Assembly: GCA_037178625.1 (NCBI GenBank)
Contig: JAWZXG010000058.1
Location: 1 to 54,500, forward strand
Source of the DNA: Skeletonema tropicum
Lineage: Eukaryota; Bacillariophyta; Thalassiosirophyceae; Thalassiosirales; Thalassiosiraceae
Direction: 5' to 3'
Length of the DNA: 54,500 bases
Shown here: positions 33,201 through 48,200 of the stretch, one piece after another
How positions within the stretch are numbered: the stretch's first letter is position 1
How the letters are laid out: each line of letters begins with the position of its first letter
Translations under genes and position numbers: made by a program
Notes under the pieces: generated by a model
Databases searched by the model: none
Told to the model about the DNA's origin: nothing
The model's input: only the letters and a program-made list of their open reading frames with translations

Positions 33201-36200
33201 TTCGAAGTACTTCTACTTATATAATAGCGAGGATCAGATCGCATGGTGAGACAAACGTTATGAATTTCACCCTTGATGATTTTTGTAGCATTGCGTGATA
33301 TATAATGATGATTGTTATTCGTCAGATGTTGTTGTTGTTGTTGCTGCTGCTGTTGACTCGTTTGATAATTATAATTATTTGGTTTCACATCAACGCTGTG
33401 TAGTTGTGGAGAGGAGCGCGAGACATTATTTGGAGAACTGCCGGCCATATCCATATCACTTTTATCATTTCGCTGCGGGTGCGGGCTTTTGGTTGTTGCA
33501 GTTGTCGCAACCGTGTGATCGAGAAGAGCCTGAGCCTGAGATGAGTAGGACGAACATGTTGTCGGCGGATGCATTGCAATAATTTGTGCGTGTTGACAAG
33601 AAGGGTTTATCTAGAGATCAGCGCAGTGAATGAACAATGCACAATGCAATGCTAAAATGGCGAACTCGATGGGCCTGCGTGTAGGTATATGAGTAGGTCG
33701 ATTGCCAGGGAATGGAGGGTGACAATCTTCATATTCGAATCTATCGACTTCTTCTCATCATTGCTGCTGTATCACCTCCATCGGAAGAGGAGTTGTTCGA
33801 AGTACTTCTACTTATATAATAGCGAGGATCAGATTCGCATGGTGAGACAAACGTTATGAATTTCACCCTTGATGATTTTTGTAGCATTGCGTGATATATA
33901 ATGATGATTGTTATTCGTCAGATGTTGTTGTTGTTGTTGCTGCTGCTGTTGACTCGTTTGATAATTATAATTATTTGGTTTCACATCAACGCTGTGTAGT
34001 TGTGGAGAGGAGCGCGAGACATTATTTGGAGAACTGCCGGCCATATCCATATCACTTTTATCATTTCGCTGCGGGTGCGGGCTTTTGGTTGTTGCAGTTG
34101 TCGCAACCGTGTGATCGAGAAGAGCCTGAGCCTGAGATGAGTAGGACGAACATGTTGTCGGCGGATGCATTGCAATAATTTGTGCGTGTTGACAAGAAGG
34201 GTTTATCTAGAGATCAGCGCAGTGAATGAACAATGCACAATGCAATGCTAAAATGGCGAACTCGATGGGCCTGCGTGTAGGTATATGAGTAGGTCGATTG
34301 CCAGGGAATGGAGGGTGACAATCTTCATATTCGAATCTATCGACTTCTTCTCATCATTGCTGCTGTATCACCTCCATCGGAAGAGGAGTTGTTCGAAGTA
34401 CTTCTACTTATATAATAGCGAGGATCAGATTCGCATGGTGAGACAAACGTTATGAATTTCACCCTTGATGATTTTTGTAGCATTGCGTGATATATAATGA
34501 TGATTGTTATTCGTCAGATGTTGTTGTTGTTGTTGCTGCTGCTGTTGACTCGTTTGATAATTATAATTATTTGGTTTCACATCAACGCTGTGTAGTTGTG
34601 GAGAGGAGCGCGAGACATCATTTGGAGAACTGCCGGCCATATCCATATCACTTTTATCATTTCGCTGCGGGTGCGGGCTTTTGGTTGTTGCAGTTGTCGC
34701 AACCGTGTGATCGAGAAGAGCCTGAGCCTGAGATGAGTAGGACGAACATGTTGTCGGCGGATGCATTGCAATAATTTGTGCGTGTTGACAAGAAGGGTTT
34801 ATCTAGAGATCAGCGCAGTGAATGAACAATGCACAATGCAATGCTAAAATGGCGAACTCGATGGGCCTGCGTGTAGGTATATGAGTAGGTCGATTGCCAG
34901 GGAATGGAGGGTGACAATCTTCATATTCGAATCTATCGACTTCTTCTCATCATTGCTGCTGTATCACCTCCATCGGAAGAGGAGTTGTTCGAAGTACTTC
35001 TACTTATATAATAGCGAGGATCAGATCGCATGGTGAGACAAACGTTATGAATTTCACCCTTGATGATTTTTGTAGCATTGCGTGATATATAATGATGATT
35101 GTTATTCGTCAGATGTTGTTGTTGTTGTTGCTGCTGCTGTTGACTCGTTTGATAATTATAATTATTTGGTTTCACATCAACGCTGTGTAGTTGTGGAGAG
35201 GAGCGCGAGACATTATTTGGAGAACTGCCGGCCATATCCATATCACTTTTATCATTTCGCTGCGGGTGCGGGCTTTTGGTTGTTGCAGTTGTCGCAACCG
35301 TGTGATCGAGAAGAGCCTGAGCCTGAGATGAGTAGGACGAACATGTTGTCGGCGGATGCATTGCAATAATTTGTGCGTGTTGACAAGAAGGGTTTATCTA
35401 GAGATCAGCGCAGTGAATGAACAATGCACAATGCAATGCTAAAATGGCGAACTCGATGGGCCTGCGTGTAGGTATATGAGTAGGTCGATTGCCAGGGAAT
35501 GGAGGGTGACAATCTTCATATTCGAATCTATCGACTTCTTCTCATCATTGCTGCTGTATCACCTCCATCGGAAGAGGAGTTGTTCGAAGTACTTCTACTT
35601 ATATAATAGCGAGGATCAGATTCGCATGGTGAGACAAACGTTATGAATTTCACCCTTGATGATTTTTGTAGCATTGCGTGATATATAATGATGATTGTTA
35701 TTCGTCAGATGTTGTTGTTGTTGTTGCTGCTGCTGTTGACTCGTTTGATAATTATAATTATTTGGTTTCACATCAACGCTGTGTAGTTGTGGAGAGGAGC
35801 GCGAGACATTATTTGGAGAACTGCCGGCCATATCCATATCACTTTTATCATTTCGCTGCGGGTGCGGGCTTTTGGTTGTTGCAGTTGTCGCAACCGTGTG
35901 ATCGAGAAGAGCCTGAGCCTGAGATGAGTAGGACGAACATGTTGTCGGCGGATGCATTGCAATAATTTGTGCGTGTTGACAAGAAGGGTTTATCTAGAGA
36001 TCAGCGCAGTGAATGAACAATGCACAATGCAATGCTAAAATGGCGAACTCGATGGGCCTGCGTGTAGGTATATGAGTAGGTCGATTGCCAGGGAATGGAG
36101 GGTGACAATCTTCATATTCGAATCTATCGACTTCTTCTCATCATTGCTGCTGTATCACCTCCATCGGAAGAGGAGTTGTTCGAAGTACTTCTACTTATAT

Positions 36201-39200
36201 AATAGCGAGGATCAGATCGCATGGTGAGACAAACGTTATGAATTTCACCCTTGATGATTTTTGTAGCATTGCGTGATATATAATGATGATTGTTATTCGT
36301 CAGATGTTGTTGTTGTTGTTGCTGCTGCTGTTGACTCGTTTGATAATTATAATTATTTGGTTTCACATCAACGCTGTGTAGTTGTGGAGAGGAGCGCGAG
36401 ACATTATTTGGAGAACTGCCGGCCATATCCATATCACTTTTATCATTTCGCTGCGGGTGCGGGCTTTTGGTTGTTGCAGTTGTCGCAACCGTGTGATCGA
36501 GAAGAGCCTGAGCCTGAGATGAGTAGGACGAACATGTTGTCGGCGGATGCATTGCAATAATTTGTGCGTGTTGACAAGAAGGGTTTATCTAGAGATCAGC
36601 GCAGTGAATGAACAATGCACAATGCAATGCTAAAATGGCGAACTCGATGGGCCTGCGTGTAGGTATATGAGTAGGTCGATTGCCAGGGAATGGAGGGTGA
36701 CAATCTTCATATTCGAATCTATCGACTTCTTCTCATCATTGCTGCTGTATCACCTCCATCGGAAGAGGAGTTGTTCGAAGTACTTCTACTTATATAATAG
36801 CGAGGATCAGATCGCATGGTGAGACAAACGTTATGAATTTCACCCTTGATGATTTTTGTAGCATTGCGTGATATATAATGATGATTGTTATTCGTCAGAT
36901 GTTGTTGTTGTTGTTGCTGCTGCTGTTGACTCGTTTGATAATTATAATTATTTGGTTTCACATCAACGCTGTGTAGTTGTGGAGAGGAGCGCGAGACATT
37001 ATTTGGAGAACTGCCGGCCATATCCATATCACTTTTATCATTTCGCTGCGGGTGCGGGCTTTTGGTTGTTGCAGTTGTCGCAACCGTGTGATCGAGAAGA
37101 GCCTGAGCCTGAGATGAGTAGGACGAACATGTTGTCGGCGGATGCATTGCAATAATTTGTGCGTGTTGACAAGAAGGGTTTATCTAGAGATCAGCGCAGT
37201 GAATGAACAATGCACAATGCAATGCTAAAATGGCGAACTCGATGGGCCTGCGTGTAGGTATATGAGTAGGTCGATTGCCAGGGAATGGAGGGTGACAATC
37301 TTCATATTCGAATCTATCGACTTCTTCTCATCATTGCTGCTGTATCACCTCCATCGGAAGAGGAGTTGTTCGAAGTACTTCTACTTATATAATAGCGAGG
37401 ATCAGATCGCATGGTGAGACAAACGTTATGAATTTCACCCTTGATGATTTTTGTAGCATTGCGTGATATATAATGATGATTGTTATTCGTCAGATGTTGT
37501 TGTTGTTGTTGCTGCTGCTGTTGACTCGTTTGATAATTATAATTATTTGGTTTCACATCAACGCTGTGTAGTTGTGGAGAGGAGCGCGAGACATTATTTG
37601 GAGAACTGCCGGCCATATCCATATCACTTTTATCATTTCGCTGCGGGTGCGGGCTTTTGGTTGTTGCAGTTGTCGCAACCGTGTGATCGAGAAGAGCCTG
37701 AGCCTGAGATGAGTAGGACGAACATGTTGTCGGCGGATGCATTGCAATAATTTGTGCGTGTTGACAAGAAGGGTTTATCTAGAGATCAGCGCAGTGAATG
37801 AACAATGCACAATGCAATGCTAAAATGGCGAACTCGATGGGCCTGCGTGTAGGTATATGAGTAGGTCGATTGCCAGGGAATGGAGGGTGACAATCTTCAT
37901 ATTCGAATCTATCGACTTCTTCTCATCATTGCTGCTGTATCACCTCCATCGGAAGAGGAGTTGTTCGAAGTACTTCTACTTATATAATAGCGAGGATCAG
38001 ATCGCATGGTGAGACAAACGTTATGAATTTCACCCTTGATGATTTTTGTAGCATTGCGTGATATATAATGATGATTGTTATTCGTCAGATGTTGTTGTTG
38101 TTGTTGCTGCTGCTGTTGACTCGTTTGATAATTATAATTATTTGGTTTCACATCAACGCTGTGTAGTTGTGGAGAGGAGCGCGAGACATTATTTGGAGAA
38201 CTGCCGGCCATATCCATATCACTTTTATCATTTCGCTGCGGGTGCGGGCTTTTGATTGTTGCAGTTGTCGCAACCGTGTGATCGAGAAGAGCCTGAGCCT
38301 GAGATGAGTAGGACGAACATGTTGTCGGCGGATGCATTGCAATAATTTGTGCGTGTTGACAAGAAGGGTTTATCTAGAGATCAGCGCAGTGAATGAACAA
38401 TGCACAATGCAATGCTAAAATGGCGAACTCGATGGGCCTGCGTGTAGGTATATGAGTAGGTCGATTGCCAGGGAATGGAGGGTGACAATCTTCATATTCG
38501 AATCTATCGACTTCTTCTCATCATTGCTGCTGTATCACCTCCATCGGAAGAGGAGTTGTTCGAAGTACTTCTACTTATATAATAGCGAGGATCAGATCGC
38601 ATGGTGAGACAAACGTTATGAATTTCACCCTTGATGATTTTTGTAGCATTGCGTGATATATAATGATGATTGTTATTCGTCAGATGTTGTTGTTGTTGTT
38701 GCTGCTGCTGTTGACTCGTTTGATAATTATAATTATTTGGTTTCACATCAACGCTGTGTAGTTGTGGAGAGGAGCGCGAGACATTATTTGGAGAACTGCC
38801 GGCCATATCCATATCACTTTTATCATTTCGCTGCGGGTGCGGGCTTTTGGTTGTTGCAGTTGTCGCAACCGTGTGATCGAGAAGAGCCTGAGCCTGAGAT
38901 GAGTAGGACGAACATGTTGTCGGCGGATGCATTGCAATAATTTGTGCGTGTTGACAAGAAGGGTTTATCTAGAGATCAGCGCAGTGAATGAACAATGCAC
39001 AATGCAATGCTAAAATGGCGAACTCGATGGGCCTGCGTGTAGGTATATGAGTAGGTCGATTGCCAGGGAATGGAGGGTGACAATCTTCATATTCGAATCT
39101 ATCGACTTCTTCTCATCATTGCTGCTGTATCACCTCCATCGGAAGAGGAGTTGTTCGAAGTACTTCTACTTATATAATAGCGAGGATCAGATCGCATGGT

Positions 39201-42200
39201 GAGACAAACGTTATGAATTTCACCCTTGATGATTTTTGTAGCATTGCGTGATATATAATGATGATTGTTATTCGTCAGATGTTGTTGTTGTTGTTGCTGC
39301 TGCTGTTGACTCGTTTGATAATTATAATTATTTGGTTTCACATCAACGCTGTGTAGTTGTGGAGAGGAGCGCGAGACATTATTTGGAGAACTGCCGGCCA
39401 TATCCATATCACTTTTATCATTTCGCTGCGGGTGCGGGCTTTTGATTGTTGCAGTTGTCGCAACCGTGTGATCGAGAAGAGCCTGAGCCTGAGATGAGTA
39501 GGACGAACATGTTGTCGGCGGATGCATTGCAATAATTTGTGCGTGTTGACAAGAAGGGTTTATCTAGAGATCAGCGCAGTGAATGAACAATGCACAATGC
39601 AATGCTAAAATGGCGAACTCGATGGGCCTGCGTGTAGGTATATGAGTAGGTCGATTGCCAGGGAATGGAGGGTGACAATCTTCATATTCGAATCTATCGA
39701 CTTCTTCTCATCATTGCTGCTGTATCACCTCCATCGGAAGAGGAGTTGTTCGAAGTACTTCTACTTATATAATAGCGAGGATCAGATCGCATGGTGAGAC
39801 AAACGTTATGAATTTCACCCTTGATGATTTTTGTAGCATTGCGTGATATATAATGATGATTGTTATTCGTCAGATGTTGTTGTTGTTGTTGCTGCTGCTG
39901 TTGACTCGTTTGATAATTATAATTATTTGGTTTCACATCAACGCTGTGTAGTTGTGGAGAGGAGCGCGAGACATTATTTGGAGAACTGCCGGCCATATCC
40001 ATATCACTTTTATCATTTCGCTGCGGGTGCGGGCTTTTGGTTGTTGCAGTTGTCGCAACCGTGTGATCGAGAAGAGCCTGAGCCTGAGATGAGTAGGACG
40101 AACATGTTGTCGGCGGATGCATTGCAATAATTTGTGCGTGTTGACAAGAAGGGTTTATCTAGAGATCAGCGCAGTGAATGAACAATGCACAATGCAATGC
40201 TAAAATGGCGAACTCGATGGGCCTGCGTGTAGGTATATGAGTAGGTCGATTGCCAGGGAATGGAGGGTGACAATCTTCATATTCGAATCTATCGACTTCT
40301 TCTCATCATTGCTGCTGTATCACCTCCATCGGAAGAGGAGTTGTTCGAAGTACTTCTACTTATATAATAGCGAGGATCAGATCGCATGGTGAGACAAACG
40401 TTATGAATTTCACCCTTGATGATTTTTGTAGCATTGCGTGATATATAATGATGATTGTTATTCGTCAGATGTTGTTGTTGTTGTTGCTGCTGCTGTTGAC
40501 TCGTTTGATAATTATAATTATTTGGTTTCACATCAACGCTGTGTAGTTGTGGAGAGGAGCGCGAGACATTATTTGGAGAACTGCCGGCCATATCCATATC
40601 ACTTTTATCATTTCGCTGCGGGTGCGGGCTTTTGGTTGTTGCAGTTGTCGCAACCGTGTGATCGAGAAGAGCCTGAGCCTGAGATGAGTAGGACGAACAT
40701 GTTGTCGGCGGATGCATTGCAATAATTTGTGCGTGTTGACAAGAAGGGTTTATCTAGAGATCAGCGCAGTGAATGAACAATGCACAATGCAATGCTAAAA
40801 TGGCGAACTCGATGGGCCTGCGTGTAGGTATATGAGTAGGTCGATTGCCAGGGAATGGAGGGTGACAATCTTCATATTCGAATCTATCGACTTCTTCTCA
40901 TCATTGCTGCTGTATCACCTCCATCGGAAGAGGAGTTGTTCGAAGTACTTCTACTTATATAATAGCGAGGATCAGATCGCATGGTGAGACAAACGTTATG
41001 AATTTCACCCTTGATGATTTTTGTAGCATTGCGTGATATATAATGATGATTGTTATTCGTCAGATGTTGTTGTTGTTGTTGCTGCTGCTGTTGACTCGTT
41101 TGATAATTATAATTATTTGGTTTCACATCAACGCTGTGTAGTTGTGGAGAGGAGCGCGAGACATTATTTGGAGAACTGCCGGCCATATCCATATCACTTT
41201 TATCATTTCGCTGCGGGTGCGGGCTTTTGGTTGTTGCAGTTGTCGCAACCGTGTGATCGAGAAGAGCCTGAGCCTGAGATGAGTAGGACGAACATGTTGT
41301 CGGCGGATGCATTGCAATAATTTGTGCGTGTTGACAAGAAGGGTTTATCTAGAGATCAGCGCAGTGAATGAACAATGCACAATGCAATGCTAAAATGGCG
41401 AACTCGATGGGCCTGCGTGTAGGTATATGAGTAGGTCGATTGCCAGGGAATGGAGGGTGACAATCTTCATATTCGAATCTATCGACTTCTTCTCATCATT
41501 GCTGCTGTATCACCTCCATCGGAAGAGGAGTTGTTCGAAGTACTTCTACTTATATAATAGCGAGGATCAGATCGCATGGTGAGACAAACGTTATGAATTT
41601 CACCCTTGATGATTTTTGTAGCATTGCGTGATATATAATGATGATTGTTATTCGTCAGATGTTGTTGTTGTTGTTGCTGCTGCTGTTGACTCGTTTGATA
41701 ATTATAATTATTTGGTTTCACATCAACGCTGTGTAGTTGTGGAGAGGAGCGCGAGACATTATTTGGAGAACTGCCGGCCATATCCATATCACTTTTATCA
41801 TTTCGCTGCGGGTGCGGGCTTTTGGTTGTTGCAGTTGTCGCAACCGTGTGATCGAGAAGAGCCTGAGCCTGAGATGAGTAGGACGAACATGTTGTCGGCG
41901 GATGCATTGCAATAATTTGTGCGTGTTGACAAGAAGGGTTTATCTAGAGATCAGCGCAGTGAATGAACAATGCACAATGCAATGCTAAAATGGCGAACTC
42001 GATGGGCCTGCGTGTAGGTATATGAGTAGGTCGATTGCCAGGGAATGGAGGGTGACAATCTTCATATTCGAATCTATCGACTTCTTCTCATCATTGCTGC
42101 TGTATCACCTCCATCGGAAGAGGAGTTGTTCGAAGTACTTCTACTTATATAATAGCGAGGATCAGATCGCATGGTGAGACAAACGTTATGAATTTCACCC

Positions 42201-45200
42201 TTGATGATTTTTGTAGCATTGCGTGATATATAATGATGATTGTTATTCGTCAGATGTTGTTGTTGTTGTTGCTGCTGCTGTTGACTCGTTTGATAATTAT
42301 AATTATTTGGTTTCACATCAACGCTGTGTAGTTGTGGAGAGGAGCGCGAGACATTATTTGGAGAACTGCCGGCCATATCCATATCACTTTTATCATTTCG
42401 CTGCGGGTGCGGGCTTTTGGTTGTTGCAGTTGTCGCAACCGTGTGATCGAGAAGAGCCTGAGCCTGAGATGAGTAGGACGAACATGTTGTCGGCGGATGC
42501 ATTGCAATAATTTGTGCGTGTTGACAAGAAGGGTTTATCTAGAGATCAGCGCAGTGAATGAACAATGCACAATGCAATGCTAAAATGGCGAACTCGATGG
42601 GCCTGCGTGTAGGTATATGAGTAGGTCGATTGCCAGGGAATGGAGGGTGACAATCTTCATATTCGAATCTATCGACTTCTTCTCATCATTGCTGCTGTAT
42701 CACCTCCATCGGAAGAGGAGTTGTTCGAAGTACTTCTACTTATATAATAGCGAGGATCAGATCGCATGGTGAGACAAACGTTATGAATTTCACCCTTGAT
42801 GATTTTTGTAGCATTGCGTGATATATAATGATGATTGTTATTCGTCAGATGTTGTTGTTGTTGTTGCTGCTGCTGTTGACTCGTTTGATAATTATAATTA
42901 TTTGGTTTCACATCAACGCTGTGTAGTTGTGGAGAGGAGCGCGAGACATCATTTGGAGAACTGCCGGCCATATCCATATCACTTTTATCATTTCGCTGCG
43001 GGTGCGGGCTTTTGGTTGTTGCAGTTGTCGCAACCGTGTGATCGAGAAGAGCCTGAGCCTGAGATGAGTAGGACGAACATGTTGTCGGCGGATGCATTGC
43101 AATAATTTGTGCGTGTTGACAAGAAGGGTTTATCTAGAGATCAGCGCAGTGAATGAACAATGCACAATGCAATGCTAAAATGGCGAACTCGATGGGCCTG
43201 CGTGTAGGTATATGAGTAGGTCGATTGCCAGGGAATGGAGGGTGACAATCTTCATATTCGAATCTATCGACTTCTTCTCATCATTGCTGCTGTATCACCT
43301 CCATCGGAAGAGGAGTTGTTCGAAGTACTTCTACTTATATATAATAGCGAGGATCAGATCGCATGGTGAGACAAACGTTATGAATTTCACCCTTGATGAT
43401 TTTTGTAGCATTGCGTGATATATAATGATGATTGTTATTCGTCAGATGTTGTTGTTGTTGTTGCTGCTGCTGTTGACTCGTTTGATAATTATAATTATTT
43501 GGTTTCACATCAACGCTGTGTAGTTGTGGAGAGGAGCGCGAGACATTATTTGGAGAACTGCCGGCCATATCCATATCACTTTTATCATTTCGCTGCGGGT
43601 GCGGGCTTTTGGTTGTTGCAGTTGTCGCAACCGTGTGATCGAGAAGAGCCTGAGCCTGAGATGAGTAGGACGAACATGTTGTCGGCGGATGCATTGCAAT
43701 AATTTGTGCGTGTTGACAAGAAGGGTTTATCTAGAGATCAGCGCAGTGAATGAACAATGCACAATGCAATGCTAAAATGGCGAACTCGATGGGCCTGCGT
43801 GTAGGTATATGAGTAGGTCGATTGCCAGGGAATGGAGGGTGACAATCTTCATATTCGAATCTATCGACTTCTTCTCATCATTGCTGCTGTATCACCTCCA
43901 TCGGAAGAGGAGTTGTTCGAAGTACTTCTACTTATATAATAGCGAGGATCAGATCGCATGGTGAGACAAACGTTATGAATTTCACCCTTGATGATTTTTG
44001 TAGCATTGCGTGATATATAATGATGATTGTTATTCGTCAGATGTTGTTGTTGTTGTTGCTGCTGCTGTTGACTCGTTTGATAATTATAATTATTTGGTTT
44101 CACATCAACGCTGTGTAGTTGTGGAGAGGAGCGCGAGACATTATTTGGAGAACTGCCGGCCATATCCATATCACTTTTATCATTTCGCTGCGGGTGCGGG
44201 CTTTTGGTTGTTGCAGTTGTCGCAACCGTGTGATCGAGAAGAGCCTGAGCCTGAGATGAGTAGGACGAACATGTTGTCGGCGGATGCATTGCAATAATTT
44301 GTGCGTGTTGACAAGAAGGGTTTATCTAGAGATCAGCGCAGTGAATGAACAATGCACAATGCAATGCTAAAATGGCGAACTCGATGGGCCTGCGTGTAGG
44401 TATATGAGTAGGTCGATTGCCAGGGAATGGAGGGTGACAATCTTCATATTCGAATCTATCGACTTCTTCTCATCATTGCTGCTGTATCACCTCCATCGGA
44501 AGAGGAGTTGTTCGAAGTACTTCTACTTATATAATAGCGAGGATCAGATCGCATGGTGAGACAAACGTTATGAATTTCACCCTTGATGATTTTTGTAGCA
44601 TTGCGTGATATATAATGATGATTGTTATTCGTCAGATGTTGTTGTTGTTGTTGCTGCTGCTGTTGACTCGTTTGATAATTATAATTATTTGGTTTCACAT
44701 CAACGCTGTGTAGTTGTGGAGAGGAGCGCGAGACATTATTTGGAGAACTGCCGGCCATATCCATATCACTTTTATCATTTCGCTGCGGGTGCGGGCTTTT
44801 GGTTGTTGCAGTTGTCGCAACCGTGTGATCGAGAAGAGCCTGAGCCTGAGATGAGTAGGACGAACATGTTGTCGGCGGATGCATTGCAATAATTTGTGCG
44901 TGTTGACAAGAAGGGTTTATCTAGAGATCAGCGCAGTGAATGAACAATGCACAATGCAATGCTAAAATGGCGAACTCGATGGGCCTGCGTGTAGGTATAT
45001 GAGTAGGTCGATTGCCAGGGAATGGAGGGTGACAATCTTCATATTCGAATCTATCGACTTCTTCTCATCATTGCTGCTGTATCACCTCCATCGGAAGAGG
45101 AGTTGTTCGAAGTACTTCTACTTATATAATAGCGAGGATCAGATCGCATGGTGAGACAAACGTTATGAATTTCACCCTTGATGATTTTTGTAGCATTGCG

Positions 45201-48200
45201 TGATATATAATGATGATTGTTATTCGTCAGATGTTGTTGTTGTTGTTGCTGCTGCTGTTGACTCGTTTGATAATTATAATTATTTGGTTTCACATCAACG
45301 CTGTGTAGTTGTGGAGAGGAGCGCGAGACATTATTTGGAGAACTGCCGGCCATATCCATATCACTTTTATCATTTCGCTGCGGGTGCGGGCTTTTGGTTG
45401 TTGCAGTTGTCGCAACCGTGTGATCGAGAAGAGCCTGAGCCTGAGATGAGTAGGACGAACATGTTGTCGGCGGATGCATTGCAATAATTTGTGCGTGTTG
45501 ACAAGAAGGGTTTATCTAGAGATCAGCGCAGTGAATGAACAATGCACAATGCAATGCTAAAATGGCGAACTCGATGGGCCTGCGTGTAGGTATATGAGTA
45601 GGTCGATTGCCAGGGAATGGAGGGTGACAATCTTCATATTCGAATCTATCGACTTCTTCTCATCATTGCTGCTGTATCACCTCCATCGGAAGAGGAGTTG
45701 TTCGAAGTACTTCTACTTATATAATAGCGAGGATCAGATCGCATGGTGAGACAAACGTTATGAATTTCACCCTTGATGATTTTTGTAGCATTGCGTGATA
45801 TATAATGATGATTGTTATTCGTCAGATGTTGTTGTTGTTGTTGCTGCTGCTGTTGACTCGTTTGATAATTATAATTATTTGGTTTCACATCAACGCTGTG
45901 TAGTTGTGGAGAGGAGCGCGAGACATTATTTGGAGAACTGCCGGCCATATCCATATCACTTTTATCATTTCGCTGCGGGTGCGGGCTTTTGGTTGTTGCA
46001 GTTGTCGCAACCGTGTGATCGAGAAGAGCCTGAGCCTGAGATGAGTAGGACGAACATGTTGTCGGCGGATGCATTGCAATAATTTGTGCGTGTTGACAAG
46101 AAGGGTTTATCTAGAGATCAGCGCAGTGAATGAACAATGCACAATGCAATGCTAAAATGGCGAACTCGATGGGCCTGCGTGTAGGTATATGAGTAGGTCG
46201 ATTGCCAGGGAATGGAGGGTGACAATCTTCATATTCGAATCTATCGACTTCTTCTCATCATTGCTGCTGTATCACCTCCATCGGAAGAGGAGTTGTTCGA
46301 AGTACTTCTACTTATATATAATAGCGAGGATCAGATCGCATGGTGAGACAAACGTTATGAATTTCACCCTTGATGATTTTTGTAGCATTGCGTGATATAT
46401 AATGATGATTGTTATTCGTCAGATGTTGTTGTTGTTGTTGCTGCTGCTGTTGACTCGTTTGATAATTATAATTATTGGTTTCACATCAACGCTGTGTAGT
46501 TGTGGAGAGGAGCGCGAGACATTATTTGGAGAACTGCCGGCCATATCCATATCACTTTTATCATTTCGCTGCGGGTGCGGGCTTTTGGTTGTTGCAGTTG
46601 TCGCAACCGTGTGATCGAGAAGAGCCTGAGCCTGAGATGAGTAGGACGAACATGTTGTCGGCGGATGCATTGCAATAATTTGTGCGTGTTGACAAGAAGG
46701 GTTTATCTAGAGATCAGCGCAGTGAATGAACAATGCACAATGCAATGCTAAAATGGCGAACTCGATGGGCCTGCGTGTAGGTATATGAGTAGGTCGATTG
46801 CCAGGGAATGGAGGGTGACAATCTTCATATTCGAATCTATCGACTTCTTCTCATCATTGCTGCTGTATCACCTCCATCGGAAGAGGAGTTGTTCGAAGTA
46901 CTTCTACTTATATAATAGCGAGGATCAGATCGCATGGTGAGACAAACGTTATGAATTTCACCCTTGATGATTTTTGTAGCATTGCGTGATATATAATGAT
47001 GATTGTTATTCGTCAGATGTTGTTGTTGTTGTTGCTGCTGCTGTTGACTCGTTTGATAATTATAATTATTTGGTTTCACATCAACGCTGTGTAGTTGTGG
47101 AGAGGAGCGCGAGACATTATTTGGAGAACTGCCGGCCATATCCATATCACTTTTATCATTTCGCTGCGGGTGCGGGCTTTTGGTTGTTGCAGTTGTCGCA
47201 ACCGTGTGATCGAGAAGAGCCTGAGCCTGAGATGAGTAGGACGAACATGTTGTCGGCGGATGCATTGCAATAATTTGTGCGTGTTGACAAGAAGGGTTTA
47301 TCTAGAGATCAGCGCAGTGAATGAACAATGCACAATGCAATGCTAAAATGGCGAACTCGATGGGCCTGCGTGTAGGTATATGAGTAGGTCGATTGCCAGG
47401 GAATGGAGGGTGACAATCTTCATATTCGAATCTATCGACTTCTTCTCATCATTGCTGCTGTATCACCTCCATCGGAAGAGGAGTTGTTCGAAGTACTTCT
47501 ACTTATATATAATAGCGAGGATCAGATCGCATGGTGAGACAAACGTTATGAATTTCACCCTTGATGATTTTTGTAGCATTGCGTGATATATAATGATGAT
47601 TGTTATTCGTCAGATGTTGTTGTTGTTGTTGCTGCTGCTGTTGACTCGTTTGATAATTATAATTATTTGGTTTCACATCAACGCTGTGTAGTTGTGGAGA
47701 GGAGCGCGAGACATTATTTGGAGAACTGCCGGCCATATCCATATCACTTTTATCATTTCGCTGCGGGTGCGGGCTTTTGGTTGTTGCAGTTGTCGCAACC
47801 GTGTGATCGAGAAGAGCCTGAGCCTGAGATGAGTAGGACGAACATGTTGTCGGCGGATGCATTGCAATAATTTGTGCGTGTTGACAAGAAGGGTTTATCT
47901 AGAGATCAGCGCAGTGAATGAACAATGCACAATGCAATGCTAAAATGGCGAACTCGATGGGCCTGCGTGTAGGTATATGAGTAGGTCGATTGCCAGGGAA
48001 TGGAGGGTGACAATCTTCATATTCGAATCTATCGACTTCTTCTCATCATTGCTGCTGTATCACCTCCATCGGAAGAGGAGTTGTTCGAAGTACTTCTACT
48101 TATATAATAGCGAGGATCAGATCGCATGGTGAGACAAACGTTATGAATTTCACCCTTGATGATTTTTGTAGCATTGCGTGATATATAATGATGATTGTTA